The translations under genes were made by a program, and so were the position numbers. Shown in pieces: positions 1 through 6,915 of a DNA stretch of 64,000 nt. The notes under the pieces were generated by a model, which saw only the letters and a list, made by a program, of their open reading frames with translations, ran no database searches and had not been told where the DNA came from. The number at the start of each line of letters is the position of its first letter. The first letter of the stretch is position 1. Source of the DNA: Lachnospiraceae bacterium (lineage in GTDB: Bacteria; Bacillota; Clostridia; Lachnospirales; Lachnospiraceae); assembly GCA_900757195.1 (NCBI GenBank), contig CAAEMZ010000033.1, positions 124,001 to 188,000 on the forward strand, read 5' to 3'.

Positions 1-1
1 G

Positions 2-814
2 GCGACGGTCATCACCTGTCTGATTCTGACCATTGTTGTCGGTTTGGTCGTTCTTGGCGGCATCAAGCGGATCGCCAGAGTTTCGGAAATTATCGTACCG
101 TTTATGGCCGTACTCTATGTAGCATTTGCACTGCTTATTTTAATTACCAATGCTTCGCAGATTCCGGCAGCGATTGCAACAATTGTAAAATCAGCCTTTA
201 CCGGCAGCGCCCTGGCCGGCGGTGTGATGGGTTCTATGGTTGTGGCGATGCAGAAAGGTATCGCCCGGGGAATCTTTTCAAATGAAGCCGGACTTGGTAG
301 TGCGCCGATCGCGGCAGCAGCAGCCCAGACAAAAGAGCCGGTACGCCAGGGTCTCGTATCCATGACAGGGACATTTATCGACACCGTTGTTATCTGCAGT
401 ATGACGGGAATTTCCATCGTACTGACAGGCACATGGAATACAGGACTGGAAGGCGTGGAAATCACCAGCGCCGCATTTCAGAAGGGGCTGCCGTTTCCGG
501 CAGAAATATCTTCCTTTGTGTTGATGCTCTGCCTCGTATTCTTTGCATTTACCACGATTCTTGGATGGGATTATTACGGTGAACGCTGCGTAGAATATCT
601 CTTTAACCGGAATAACGGTGTTGTTACCGGATACCGCTGGCTCTATATTCTGGCTGTATTTATCGGTCCGTATATGACGGTAGAAGCAGTGTGGAATATC
701 GCGGATATTTTTAACGCCCTGATGGCTCTGCCGAACCTCATTGCGCTGCTTACATTGAGCGGTGTTGTTGTCCGGGAGACAAAGGCGTATTTTAAGAAGG
801 GACAGGAATCTTAG
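2..814 (+). CDS. Alanine/glycine:cation symporter (AGCS family), C-terminal part
   Basis: The reading frame is already open at the window edge, so the gene is cut at its 5' end; about 270 residues remain. They form several hydrophobic helices and carry the family stretch GIARGIFSNEAGLGSAPIAA, typical of sodium- or proton-coupled alanine/glycine symporters (DagA/AlsT type) of the cytoplasmic membrane. The protein ends in a short charged tail (AYFKKGQES). The exact substrate cannot be read from sequence. It is followed by a 527-bp intergenic region, so it is probably the last gene of its transcript. Confidence 0.93.
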   Translation, partial: ATVITCLILTIVVGLVVLGGIKRIARVSEIIVPFMAVLYVAFALLILITNASQIPAAIATIVKSAFTGSALAGGVMGSMVVAMQKGIARGIFSNEAGLGSAPIAAAAAQTKEPVRQGLVSMTGTFIDTVVICSMTGISIVLTGTWNTGLEGVEITSAAFQKGLPFPAEISSFVLMLCLVFFAFTTILGWDYYGERCVEYLFNRNNGVVTGYRWLYILAVFIGPYMTVEAVWNIADIFNALMALPNLIALLTLSGVVVRETKAYFKKGQES

Positions 815-870
815 AAAAGAGCGTCGAATTTTTGAATAGAGATTTTCCTGCGCAGGCAGAATGACCGCGT

Positions 871-951
871 TATAATAAATTTGAACAAAAAAGACGCTAT
901 GTGCGTTGCGGCACAAAGGGAAATTTGCCGAAGTGTGCCGGGAAATTTAAA
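871..951 (+). ncRNA. Possible small RNA, upstream copy
   Basis: A TATAAT box at 871-876 has no good -35. It is followed by a 27-bp block (898-924) matching 22 of 27 positions of the block in the better-supported unit downstream (1025-1051). An imperfect hairpin lies at 921-948 (arms AAATTTGCC and GGGAAATTT, one mismatch), without a long T-run. It is plausibly a degenerate or alternative copy of the 1008-1084 unit. Confidence 0.3.
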
Positions 952-973
952 TAATATTCGGATAGAAGTGCGC

Positions 974-1002
974 TTGTCATAGAAGAATATTTATGATATA
1001 AT
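974..1002 (+). promoter_or_regulatory. Sigma-A promoter of the small-RNA unit
   Basis: TTGTCA at 974-979 and TATAAT at 997-1002 are separated by 17 bp. Transcription would begin near 1009, about 75 nt before a strong intrinsic terminator, with no usable reading frame between. Confidence 0.7.
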
Positions 1003-1007
1003 AGCGC

Positions 1008-1084
1008 CAGATAAGAAAAGATATTATGTGCATTATTACACAAAGGGAAATCCCCAGAGGTGCGACTCTGGGGATTTCTTTTTG
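1008..1084 (+). ncRNA. Candidate small RNA of about 75 nt
   Basis: This short transcript is predicted from a good promoter at 974-1002 and a perfect 12-bp terminator stem ending in a T-run. The 5' half carries the block shared with 898-924, ending in CACAAAGGGAAAT. It matches no RNA family I recognise. It could instead be a prematurely terminated leader. Confidence 0.45.
1048..1084 (+). terminator. Intrinsic terminator
   Basis: A perfect 12-bp stem pairs AAATCCCCAGAG (1048-1059) with CTCTGGGGATTT (1066-1077), with a GTGCGA loop, followed by CTTTTT. Confidence 0.85.
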
Positions 1085-1108
1085 ATACTGTCTACTTATC
1101 TCCGTCCA

Positions 1109-1137
1109 TTGACATTCTCTTTAGATTATGATATATT
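1109..1137 (+). promoter_or_regulatory. Promoter of the riboswitch-yccF operon
   Basis: TTGACA at 1109-1114 and TATATT at 1132-1137 with a 17-bp spacer give a near-consensus sigma-A promoter starting just ahead of the aptamer. Confidence 0.75.
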
Positions 1138-1150
1138 CATGTTAAGCAAT

Positions 1151-1280
1151 CAAAAGGGAGTAGCTGAACATCCGTTATGGATGGGTTTGAGAGCGTCAAC
1201 CGATACTTGAGAAAGTATCCGTATCAAATGAGATAGCAAGACTTTTATTGTGACAGATGTCATGATAGAAGTCTTTTTTT
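1151..1280 (+). promoter_or_regulatory. yybP-ykoY (Mn2+) riboswitch with transcription terminator
   Basis: The leader contains the family hallmarks in order: AAAAGGGAGTAGC at 1152-1164, GCGTCAACC at 1193-1201 and GCAAGACTTTT at 1236-1246. Helices are visible at 1169-1183 (CATCC/GGATG) and 1202-1219 (GATACTT, GAGA tetraloop, AAGTATC). The closing stem pairs AAAAG with CTTTT. The CTTTT strand also forms the left arm of a terminator (1239-1248 with 1265-1274, then seven T), so closing the aptamer should prevent termination. Known members sense Mn2+ and switch on manganese-homeostasis genes. Here the first genes downstream are an unknown protein and yccF. Confidence 0.82.
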
Positions 1281-1341
1281 ACTTTACAGGAATATTCATG
1301 AATCTGTCACATAGGCTTGCATAACACAAGGAGGAATTGTA

Positions 1342-1782
1342 ATGGAAAATGAATTAATGCGAAGAGAAGTGGAAGAAGCGGTCGTGGCCGGAGAAAGGGC
1401 TTTATCAAGTCTTGAAAGCGCTGCCGAAAAGTTGAGCAGCGCGAGAAACTGGGGTCTTTTTGATATGTTCGGCGGAGGTTTTATCAGTGGCATGATGAAA
1501 CACTCACGAATAAACGACGCAACAATTTATATGGAAAATGCGAAGAACCAGCTTCAGATTTTTCAGAGGGAACTGAAGGATATTCATGTGCCGATGGATT
1601 TTCAGCTTGAAATCGGTACGTTTCTGACCTTCACGGATTTTTTCTTTGATGATATTGTTTCAGATTATCTGGTGCAGAGCCGTATCGGGAAAACGAGGGA
1701 AGAAGTCGGTGAGGCGATCCGTCAGGTGCGCCATATTCTCGGCAATCTTCAGGGATTATTGGATGGAAGAACGGAGGGATGA
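1342..1782 (+). CDS. Unknown soluble protein, first gene of riboswitch-controlled operon
   Basis: This 146-residue protein has no signal peptide or obvious membrane helix. The N-terminal 45 residues are strongly helical and charged (EVEEAVVAGERAL), followed by a glycine-rich FGGGFISGMMKHS segment and further amphipathic helices. I do not recognise a named family. The start ATG has an AAGGAGG site at an ideal distance. It lies 60 bp after the riboswitch terminator with no promoter visible between, and 3 bp before yccF, so the two proteins are presumably made together in response to manganese. Confidence 0.8.
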   Translation: MENELMRREVEEAVVAGERALSSLESAAEKLSSARNWGLFDMFGGGFISGMMKHSRINDATIYMENAKNQLQIFQRELKDIHVPMDFQLEIGTFLTFTDFFFDDIVSDYLVQSRIGKTREEVGEAIRQVRHILGNLQGLLDGRTEG

Positions 1783-1785
1783 TTT

Positions 1786-2145
1786 ATGGGATGTCTCGGT
1801 AATATTTTATGGTTTATCTGCGGCGGTTTTATCAGTGGTCTGACCTGGTGCCTGGCCGGTGTTTTGTGGTGTATAACGATTGTCGGTATTCCGGTTGGAA
1901 AGCAGTGTTTTAAATTTGCCGAACTGGCTTTTTGTCCTTTTGGAAAAGAGGTTGTCTATGGCGGCGGCGCCGGTTCGCTGCTTTTGAATATTCTGTGGAT
2001 GATCTTTTCAGGAATTCCCCTGGCCATTGAATCTGTGGTGATGGGCTGTGCGTTATGCGTGACGATTATCGGTATTCCTTTTGGAATTCAGCATTTTAAA
2101 ATGGCAAAACTGGCCCTGATGCCCTTTGGAGCAAATGTGATATAA
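1786..2145 (+). CDS. yccF: YccF family inner-membrane protein
   Basis: This 119-residue protein belongs to the YccF (DUF307) family. It has two homologous halves, each with a hydrophobic helix followed by an IVGIP or IIGIP motif and then an F/MAKLALMPFG-like segment (KFAELAFCPFG and KMAKLALMPFG). The family has no established biochemical role. It begins 3 bp after the preceding gene and shares its Mn2+-type riboswitch leader, which suggests a link to manganese handling or envelope stress; that link is inference. Confidence 0.88.
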   Translation: MGCLGNILWFICGGFISGLTWCLAGVLWCITIVGIPVGKQCFKFAELAFCPFGKEVVYGGGAGSLLLNILWMIFSGIPLAIESVVMGCALCVTIIGIPFGIQHFKMAKLALMPFGANVI

Positions 2146-2156
2146 ATATTATGGCT

Positions 2157-2184
2157 TTGCTTTTGGAAAAATTAATGTTATACT
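2157..2184 (+). promoter_or_regulatory. Promoter for the small CXXC membrane protein gene
   Basis: TTGCTT at 2157-2162 and TATACT at 2179-2184 with a 16-bp spacer. The predicted start site near 2191 leaves a leader of about 20 nt to the TTG start. Confidence 0.55.
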
Positions 2185-2211
2185 TTAGTTTTAGTGAGTG
2201 AGGTGAAAAAA

Positions 2212-2484
2212 TTGAAAGATTGTAAGAAATTTGATCAGGCGCCTTCCGGCTGCGATGGTGATTGCGCTCACTGCGGGATCGATTATCCGACAGCGGAGCA
2301 GATGTTTGCCGATGACAGAAAAGAAAACCGGAAAAATATGTTTTTCCTTGTAGCTGTGGCTGTATGTATGATGGCCTTTGTCATTCTTTTCGGAACGCTG
2401 CTGAACCATTTCACCGGCGGAAAAGTGACTGAGAAGAAAACAGCCTGGGAACCACAGGTTGAAACCGTGGAATATGAAGCATAG
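2212..2484 (+). CDS. Small Cys-rich single-pass membrane protein, unknown function
   Basis: This protein has about 90 residues. TTG at 2212 is chosen as start because AGGTG lies 6 nt upstream; GTG at 2194 would sit at the predicted transcription start. The N-terminal half has clustered cysteines (DCKKF, then GCDGDCAHCG), resembling a small metal- or redox-active knuckle. One hydrophobic helix follows (roughly residues 43-65), then a charged tail. The topology is probably Cys-rich domain inside and tail outside. I do not recognise the family. Confidence 0.65.
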   Translation: MKDCKKFDQAPSGCDGDCAHCGIDYPTAEQMFADDRKENRKNMFFLVAVAVCMMAFVILFGTLLNHFTGGKVTEKKTAWEPQVETVEYEA

Positions 2485-2528
2485 CCTTTGGACGGTTTGT
2501 TTGGGCAGGAAATTCAGGGGATGATGGA

Positions 2529-3446
2529 ATGACTTTTGATGCGTGTATAACGAATAGAAAGAGTATCCTGATGGAAGGGGCATTGGGAGAACGGTTAAAA
2601 AGAGAATACCATTTGGCCTTTGATAAAAATGTGGTGATGGCAGGCCTGGTCTATTCAGAAAACGGAAGAAATGCGTTGGAAGAATTATGGAGCGGGTATG
2701 CAGAAATTGCCCGGAGGTATCATCTGCCTTTTCTGGCCACGACCCCAACCCGGCGTACAAATAAAGAAAGCGTTCGGAAATCACCCTTTGACAGTTCGCT
2801 GATTAAAGCCAATGTGGATTTTCTGCGTGATGTTCAGAAGAAGCAGGCGGCAGAAATGTACGTGGGCGGACTTTTGGGATGCTGTGGGGATGCATATACA
2901 GGGAGCGGCGCATTGGGACTGGAAGAATCACGGGACTTCCATAAATGGGAGATTGAACTTTTTGCAGAAGCAGGCGTTGACTTTTTATATGCAGCGCTGA
3001 TGCCGGATGTGAAAGAAGCTGCGGGTATGGCGCAGGCAATCGAAACATTCAGGATTCCCTATATCATCAGCTTTACAATAAATAAAGAGGGCTGCCTGAT
3101 CGATGGTACACGAATTTCAGATGCCATACAGTACATCGACCATGTGACAGAATTCGCTCCGTCGTTCTATATGACAAATTGTGTGCATCCCAAAATATTG
3201 TATGAAGCATTAACACATTCGTTTAATGATAATCCGATGGTTCGTCAGAGATTTTTGGGAATTCAGGCCAATACGTCGGCGTTAACCTATGAGGCGCTGG
3301 ATAATTGCCGGGAACTGAAAACATCAGAGCCCGTTGAACTGGCAGAGGATATGATAAAGCTTAGAAATATCTGTCCACTGAAGGTTTTTGGAGGCTGTTG
3401 CGGAACAGACTTCCGGCATATGGATGAGATTGCAAAGCGGATTTAA
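2529..3446 (+). CDS. Homocysteine S-methyltransferase family protein
   Basis: This 305-residue TIM-barrel enzyme of the homocysteine methyltransferase (pfam S-methyl_trans) type transfers a methyl group from a donor such as S-methylmethionine to homocysteine, giving methionine. The zinc ligands are visible as TNCVHP near residue 218 and the pair GGCCGT near residue 291. The N-terminus is unusual, with ILMEGALGERLKREY replacing the common DGG(L/M)xTxLE pattern. AGGGG lies 8 nt before the ATG. It stands alone, with a strong terminator just after it. Confidence 0.85.
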   Translation: MTFDACITNRKSILMEGALGERLKREYHLAFDKNVVMAGLVYSENGRNALEELWSGYAEIARRYHLPFLATTPTRRTNKESVRKSPFDSSLIKANVDFLRDVQKKQAAEMYVGGLLGCCGDAYTGSGALGLEESRDFHKWEIELFAEAGVDFLYAALMPDVKEAAGMAQAIETFRIPYIISFTINKEGCLIDGTRISDAIQYIDHVTEFAPSFYMTNCVHPKILYEALTHSFNDNPMVRQRFLGIQANTSALTYEALDNCRELKTSEPVELAEDMIKLRNICPLKVFGGCCGTDFRHMDEIAKRI

Positions 3447-3496
3447 AAATAAAATGGGAAGTACACGAGGATCGTGAACTTCCTGTTTTATTTTTC
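3446..3496 (+). terminator. Strong intrinsic terminator
   Basis: AAAATAAAA-T-GGGAAGT pairs with ACTTCC-TG-TTTTATTTT around a short loop. The A-rich and T-rich arms make it work in both directions. Confidence 0.8.
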
Positions 3497-3502
3497 CGGA
3501 TT

Positions 3503-3554
3503 TGATGGAGCGCGCCCGTGCGGCGCATTGACATGCGGTATACCGGTACGCTAT
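3503..3554 (+). repeat. Dispersed 52/70-bp repeat, single copy R1
   Basis: The sequence matches the 52-bp core found twice at 37521-37642 with five differences. It contains TTGACA (3528-3533), the palindrome CGGTATACCG and, 18 bp after TTGACA, TATGAA (3552-3557). It therefore looks like a weak promoter pointing at the split-barrel gene that starts at 3656. Confidence 0.8.
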
Positions 3555-3655
3555 GAAATTTATGAGTGACTTATAAATTTGTTAATATCTTGAGGAGGCA
3601 CAGTAAATTCGCTAAAATGAGTACAACCGAAAAAAAACATATGGAGGTCAATAAA

Positions 3656-4051
3656 ATGTTTAATGAAAATGTAAAAAAAGTACTTACAGAAAATATGTGG
3701 GATGTGGCAACCTGCAGCGATGGCGAACCAAATGTTGTGCCTGTAGCATTTAAAGATGTCACAGAAGATGGAAAACTGGTTATCGGAGATGTGTTTCTGG
3801 AGACAACACTGAAAAATATTCAGTCCAATAACGGAAAAGTAGCGATATCCGCTTACGATGCAAAAAGCCTTGAAGGTTATCAGATTAAGGGGATTGCGGC
3901 CTATGTTACCGAAGGCGAAGTTGTCGATACATTTAAAGCAATGGTTGAAAAAATGTTTAATGGAGCTGCCACAGCAAAGGGTGCGTTAATAATTACGCCG
4001 GAAAAAATTATTGTTTCAACACCAGGCGCTGATAATAAGAAGGTACTGTAA
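3656..4051 (+). CDS. Pyridoxamine 5'-phosphate oxidase-like FMN-binding split-barrel protein
   Basis: This 131-residue protein has the small flavin-reductase-like beta-barrel organisation of the PNPOx-like superfamily: VATCSDGEPNVVPVAF at residues 18-33 and strands ending in GALIITPEKIIVSTPG. Family members bind FMN, F420 or heme, and the substrate is unknown here. The start at 3656 is chosen because GGAGG (3643-3647) lies 8 nt upstream; the longer frame upstream lacks such a site. A 33-nt segment from its 3' half recurs, with a 1-nt deletion, at 5004-5036. Confidence 0.82.
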   Translation: MFNENVKKVLTENMWDVATCSDGEPNVVPVAFKDVTEDGKLVIGDVFLETTLKNIQSNNGKVAISAYDAKSLEGYQIKGIAAYVTEGEVVDTFKAMVEKMFNGAATAKGALIITPEKIIVSTPGADNKKVL

Positions 4052-4140
4052 AAATATGCAGGTCTCCCACTCACAAATTTCATAGTTACTGTTAAAAGAA
4101 AGAATAATGTAGTATGATTTGAGTGAAGGGAGCGTGCAGT

Positions 4141-4518
4141 ATGTATCAGAAAAAGTTAAAAGAAGATATACGTTGTCCGTTGGAGTACGGGCTTGAGATA
4201 TTCGGCGGCAAATGGAAATCACGGATTATCTGTGTGCTGGCGGCCAAAGAGGTTTTGCGTTACAGTGAACTTCGAAGAGAAATGGGAAATATTACGGATG
4301 CGGTGCTGTCCGTCACCTTAAAAGAGCTGATTGCCGATGATATTGTCATCCGGAGGTCCTATGATGAGATTCCGCCGAGAGTCGAATATTCTCTGACAGA
4401 TAAGGGAAGCTCCGTGGTACCTATTCTTCAGACAATCTGTCAGTGGTCCGGCGCCTACCATAAAGAAGACAGTGAAAATACGATGATACAGTGTCAAAAA
4501 TGTGATTATCGTTCATAA
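4141..4518 (+). CDS. HxlR-family winged-helix transcriptional regulator
   Basis: This 125-residue protein has the HxlR arrangement: CPLEYGLEIFGGKWKSRIICVL at the N-terminus, then a winged helix with RYSELRREMGNITDAVLSVTL and the wing PPRVEYSLTDKG. Members act as redox- or aldehyde-responsive regulators of adjacent reductase genes. ATG at 4141 is preferred because AAGGGAG lies 8 nt upstream. The neighbouring split-barrel gene (3656) is a plausible target. C-terminal cysteines (QCQKCDY) could be sensory. Confidence 0.88.
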   Translation: MYQKKLKEDIRCPLEYGLEIFGGKWKSRIICVLAAKEVLRYSELRREMGNITDAVLSVTLKELIADDIVIRRSYDEIPPRVEYSLTDKGSSVVPILQTICQWSGAYHKEDSENTMIQCQKCDYRS

Positions 4519-4537
4519 AGGAAATGGAGTAAAACAG

Positions 4538-4948
4538 ATGATTCAGTATACCGAAGAAAGAATATTTACAAAAGATCAGATTGAACATCTATTTCTTTCC
4601 GTGCATTGGATTTCCGGAGAGTATCCGGAACGGCTTTATAAAGCCCTGTTACATTCGTCTACGGTGATTACGGCATGGGATGGAGACCGGCTTGTGGGGC
4701 TTCTCCGGGCATTGGATGACAGCGAAATGCTGGCCTATATTCATTATGTACTCGTTGATCCTCAGTATCAGGGAAAGAAGATTGCAGGGACGCTGGTTGA
4801 AAAGGCGAAAGAAATCTATAAGGATTATGTGTATATTGAAGGGATGCCGGAAGAAAGCAAAAATGTGCCTTTCTATCAGAAACATGGTTTTCAGGTGATG
4901 AAAGACGGTGTGCCGATTGTTATCCGTAATTACGGAAACAGACATTAA
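4538..4948 (+). CDS. GNAT family N-acetyltransferase
   Basis: This protein of about 136 residues has the GNAT core: VGLLRALDDSEMLAYIHYVL, then the acetyl-CoA-binding turn PQYQGKKIAGTL and the C-terminal PFYQKHGF. The substrate is unknown. The start at 4538 has TGGAG 8 nt upstream. Its last 16 codons and the following terminator are duplicated almost exactly at 9021-9118, marking the borders of the AT-rich islet. Confidence 0.88.
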   Translation: MIQYTEERIFTKDQIEHLFLSVHWISGEYPERLYKALLHSSTVITAWDGDRLVGLLRALDDSEMLAYIHYVLVDPQYQGKKIAGTLVEKAKEIYKDYVYIEGMPEESKNVPFYQKHGFQVMKDGVPIVIRNYGNRH

Positions 4949-4998
4949 ACGAAAAACAGGAAGTACAATGAAATCCATCCATGTACTTCCTGCTTTTT
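4901..4998 (+). repeat. 98-bp direct repeat, left copy flanking the islet
   Basis: This stretch comprises the last 16 codons of the GNAT gene plus the hairpin terminator. It matches 9021-9118 at 97 of 98 positions; the only difference is at 4918/9038. Confidence 0.95.
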
Positions 4999-4999
4999 A
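4955..4999. terminator. Bidirectional intrinsic terminator after the GNAT gene
   Basis: The AGGAAGTAC arm pairs with GTACTTCCT and is flanked by AAAA and TTTTT, so it can serve the GNAT gene and the leftward permease gene. Confidence 0.8.
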
Positions 5000-5003
5000 T
5001 GTT

Positions 5004-5036
5004 ATGGTTGAAAAATGTTTAATGGAGCAGTCACAG
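5004..5036 (+). pseudogene. Fragment of a split-barrel (PNPOx-like) gene
   Basis: The 33 nt are nearly identical to 3941-3974 inside the split-barrel gene, with one deleted A and two substitutions. It sits exactly at the left islet junction and looks like a recombination scar. Confidence 0.55.
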
Positions 5037-5173
5037 GATGCCCCTGTATCCTTTTTATGGACAAAAAGCGTGCACGGGGAAAGGCTACATGGCTGCCTTC
5101 AAAAAATCTTTCAATTTCCTATTGACTTTTTATTTAAAGGCTAAAATTATGAATAAATTAGAATACTTAAAAA

Positions 5174-6478
5174 TCATCCGAACAGCATACAAAGTGGTAA
5201 TAATACAAAAGCGCCAACTAAAATAGGAATCAGTGTACAGTTGATAAAAATTGGGAAATATCCCTCTTTGTGTGTAACGCCACATACGTTTAATACAGAA
5301 ATGATAGCGCCACAATACGGAAGAGAATCCAAACCGGCACATCCAACAGAACTCAATCTGTGAACAAATTCCAAATTATATCCGGCACTCCCATATTCGA
5401 GCATTAAATCGCCCAGAGATTCATAGAACAATCCAAGAGACCCCGAGGAAGAGCCCATCAATCCGGCAAAAATATTTGTTGATGCAAAACTGAGCACATA
5501 TGGATTCATCTGTAAGTTTACAATAGCATCTACCGCAAAGGTATAGAATGGTGTCATTTTTACAACGGAACCGAATCCAACGATTGCCGCCGTATTAATA
5601 ATAACGGTAACAGCGCCCGTTGCGCCCTCATTAATAGCTTTCATAAAGTTTCTGTCTGGAAAATATTTAAAGAACAATATGATTGCCATAATATCTGTAA
5701 TTAACAATGCATATACAATATTTAACTGGAAAGCATTAAAGGAAATAATTACAAATAAAATAGGAATTAAGGCAATCAGCCAATTTGGTTTTTCTTTTGT
5801 ATCTTCCAGTTTTTCTACATGAGCTGGAAAAACAAAATGTTCACCTCGTTTTTTTGCCTTCTTTTCTTCCCACATTAAGTAGATAACGCCAATGCCAAAA
5901 CACAAAAGTGCTGTCAGACCTCCAGGACCTAAAGCAGCTGTAGAACTTGTTCCCAGGTAATTCATAGGGATAATGTTCTGAATCTGGGTTGAAAATGGAC
6001 CCGTCATCGCAAAGCTCCAAAGTCCCAATGTTGCTGCACCAGGAATTAATCTTGTTGGAATATCCGCCTCTTCAAAGAGAACTAATGCAATCGGAAAAAT
6101 AGCGAAAATAACTACAAATGATGTGATACCTCCATAAATCAAAATTGCTGTGGAAACAACAACTGCCGCCATAGCCATCTTTGAACCAAAAGTCTTTGCA
6201 AGCTTTTCTCCAACAGCCCGTGCGGCACCTGTCTGTTCATAAATCTTACCCATGATACTGCTTAATAAAAAAATCAGGAAATAAGAAATAAAGAAAGAAG
6301 CCACCCCGGGAATATAATTCGAAGACATTGTTTCAAGCACCGGAAGTCCACTCAATACAATAGTAATCAAAGCGGCTGCACAACCGCAGATAACAGTGCT
6401 CACGCCCCTAAAAGCAAAAATAGTCATTACAACCAGTGATAATAAAATTCCGATGCCGGATAATGCAATACTGGACAT
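5174..6478 (-). CDS. GntP-like organic-acid permease
   Basis: This 434-residue integral membrane protein has about 11-12 hydrophobic segments. Its arrangement (FLLSSIMGKIYEQTGAARAVGEKLAKTFG near residues 70-100, ITSFVVIFAIFPIALVLF, late SSSGSLG and AGLDSLPYCGAIISVL) fits the GntP/CitMHS superfamily of proton symporters for gluconate, 3-hydroxybutyrate and similar acids. GGAGGG lies 6 nt before the ATG. It is transcribed away from the sigma-54 activator gene and has a -24/-12 promoter (6641-6655). Codon use is more AT-rich than in the genes outside the islet. Confidence 0.83.
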   Translation of the reverse strand: MSSIALSGIGILLSLVVMTIFAFRGVSTVICGCAAALITIVLSGLPVLETMSSNYIPGVASFFISYFLIFLLSSIMGKIYEQTGAARAVGEKLAKTFGSKMAMAAVVVSTAILIYGGITSFVVIFAIFPIALVLFEEADIPTRLIPGAATLGLWSFAMTGPFSTQIQNIIPMNYLGTSSTAALGPGGLTALLCFGIGVIYLMWEEKKAKKRGEHFVFPAHVEKLEDTKEKPNWLIALIPILFVIISFNAFQLNIVYALLITDIMAIILFFKYFPDRNFMKAINEGATGAVTVIINTAAIVGFGSVVKMTPFYTFAVDAIVNLQMNPYVLSFASTNIFAGLMGSSSGSLGLFYESLGDLMLEYGSAGYNLEFVHRLSSVGCAGLDSLPYCGAIISVLNVCGVTHKEGYFPIFINCTLIPILVGAFVLLPLCMLFG

Positions 6479-6640
6479 AACATACCCTCCTTAGTTTTTT
6501 GTTTGATTTTGGTGTTTTCTGAGATTAATTTATAACAGCATCTCTGATCAGCCCCCACTATGTAAATGCCATTATAAAACCATCTTCTGTCTCACCTAAG
6601 TCACTCCTGGAATTAAACTTCCATTCATTATCGATATATC

Positions 6641-6655
6641 GCAAAAAGTATGCCA
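6641..6655 (-). promoter_or_regulatory. Sigma-54 (-24/-12) promoter of the permease gene
   Basis: On the minus strand the sequence is TGGCATACTTTTTGC. It fits TGGCAY-N5-TTGC with the exact spacing of 12 from the GG to the GC doublet. Confidence 0.85.
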
Positions 6656-6734
6656 ATATTATATTTCCGCTATTTTATAGCAAACATCGTCAAATATTTA
6701 GTTGAGTAGTCTGTCTTTTTGCTTTTAAACGTCC

Positions 6735-6782
6735 AATAAATGTAGCAAAACAGTTCATATGTCCTGATTTGCTACATTTATT
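6735..6782. promoter_or_regulatory. Inverted repeat, likely enhancer site for the sigma-54 activator
   Basis: The perfect 15-bp arms AATAAATGTAGCAAA (6735-6749) and its complement (6768-6782) are separated by 18 bp. It lies about 80-130 bp upstream of the permease -24 element and just ahead of the activator's own promoter, the usual place for an enhancer. Confidence 0.6.
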
Positions 6783-6849
6783 ATGCTGAATTTTTAACTT
6801 TTTACCATTAACTTAAAAGTTATTATTGACATTTTCCATATATAATTAT

Positions 6850-6878
6850 TTGTTTTTTGATACAAATTACTTTATAAT
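6850..6878 (+). promoter_or_regulatory. Sigma-A promoter of the activator gene
   Basis: TTGTTT at 6850-6855 and TATAAT at 6873-6878 with a 17-bp spacer. Confidence 0.6.
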
Positions 6879-6915
6879 ATAAACATAAGCTTATTACGAA
6901 AGGGGGATCCGTCAT

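Larger units (their letters stand above)
815..1341. other. 527-bp intergenic region with RNA elements
   Basis: No credible protein gene is visible here. The region contains two related 27-bp blocks (898-924 and 1025-1051), the second inside a promoter-to-terminator unit, and then a promoter followed by a yybP-ykoY-like riboswitch with its expression-platform terminator. These parts are listed separately. Confidence 0.7.
6479..6915. other. Divergent regulatory region between permease and activator genes
   Basis: The 437 bp hold a sigma-54 promoter reading left (6641-6655), a 15-bp inverted repeat (6735-6782) suitable as an upstream activator site, and a sigma-A promoter reading right (6850-6878). 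The permease mRNA leader is about 160 nt. No small gene is apparent. Confidence 0.7.

Noticed and set aside
1028..1210. 60-codon frame across the terminator and riboswitch promoter
   Set aside because: It lacks a ribosome site, spans a strong terminator and a promoter, and conflicts with the RNA elements.
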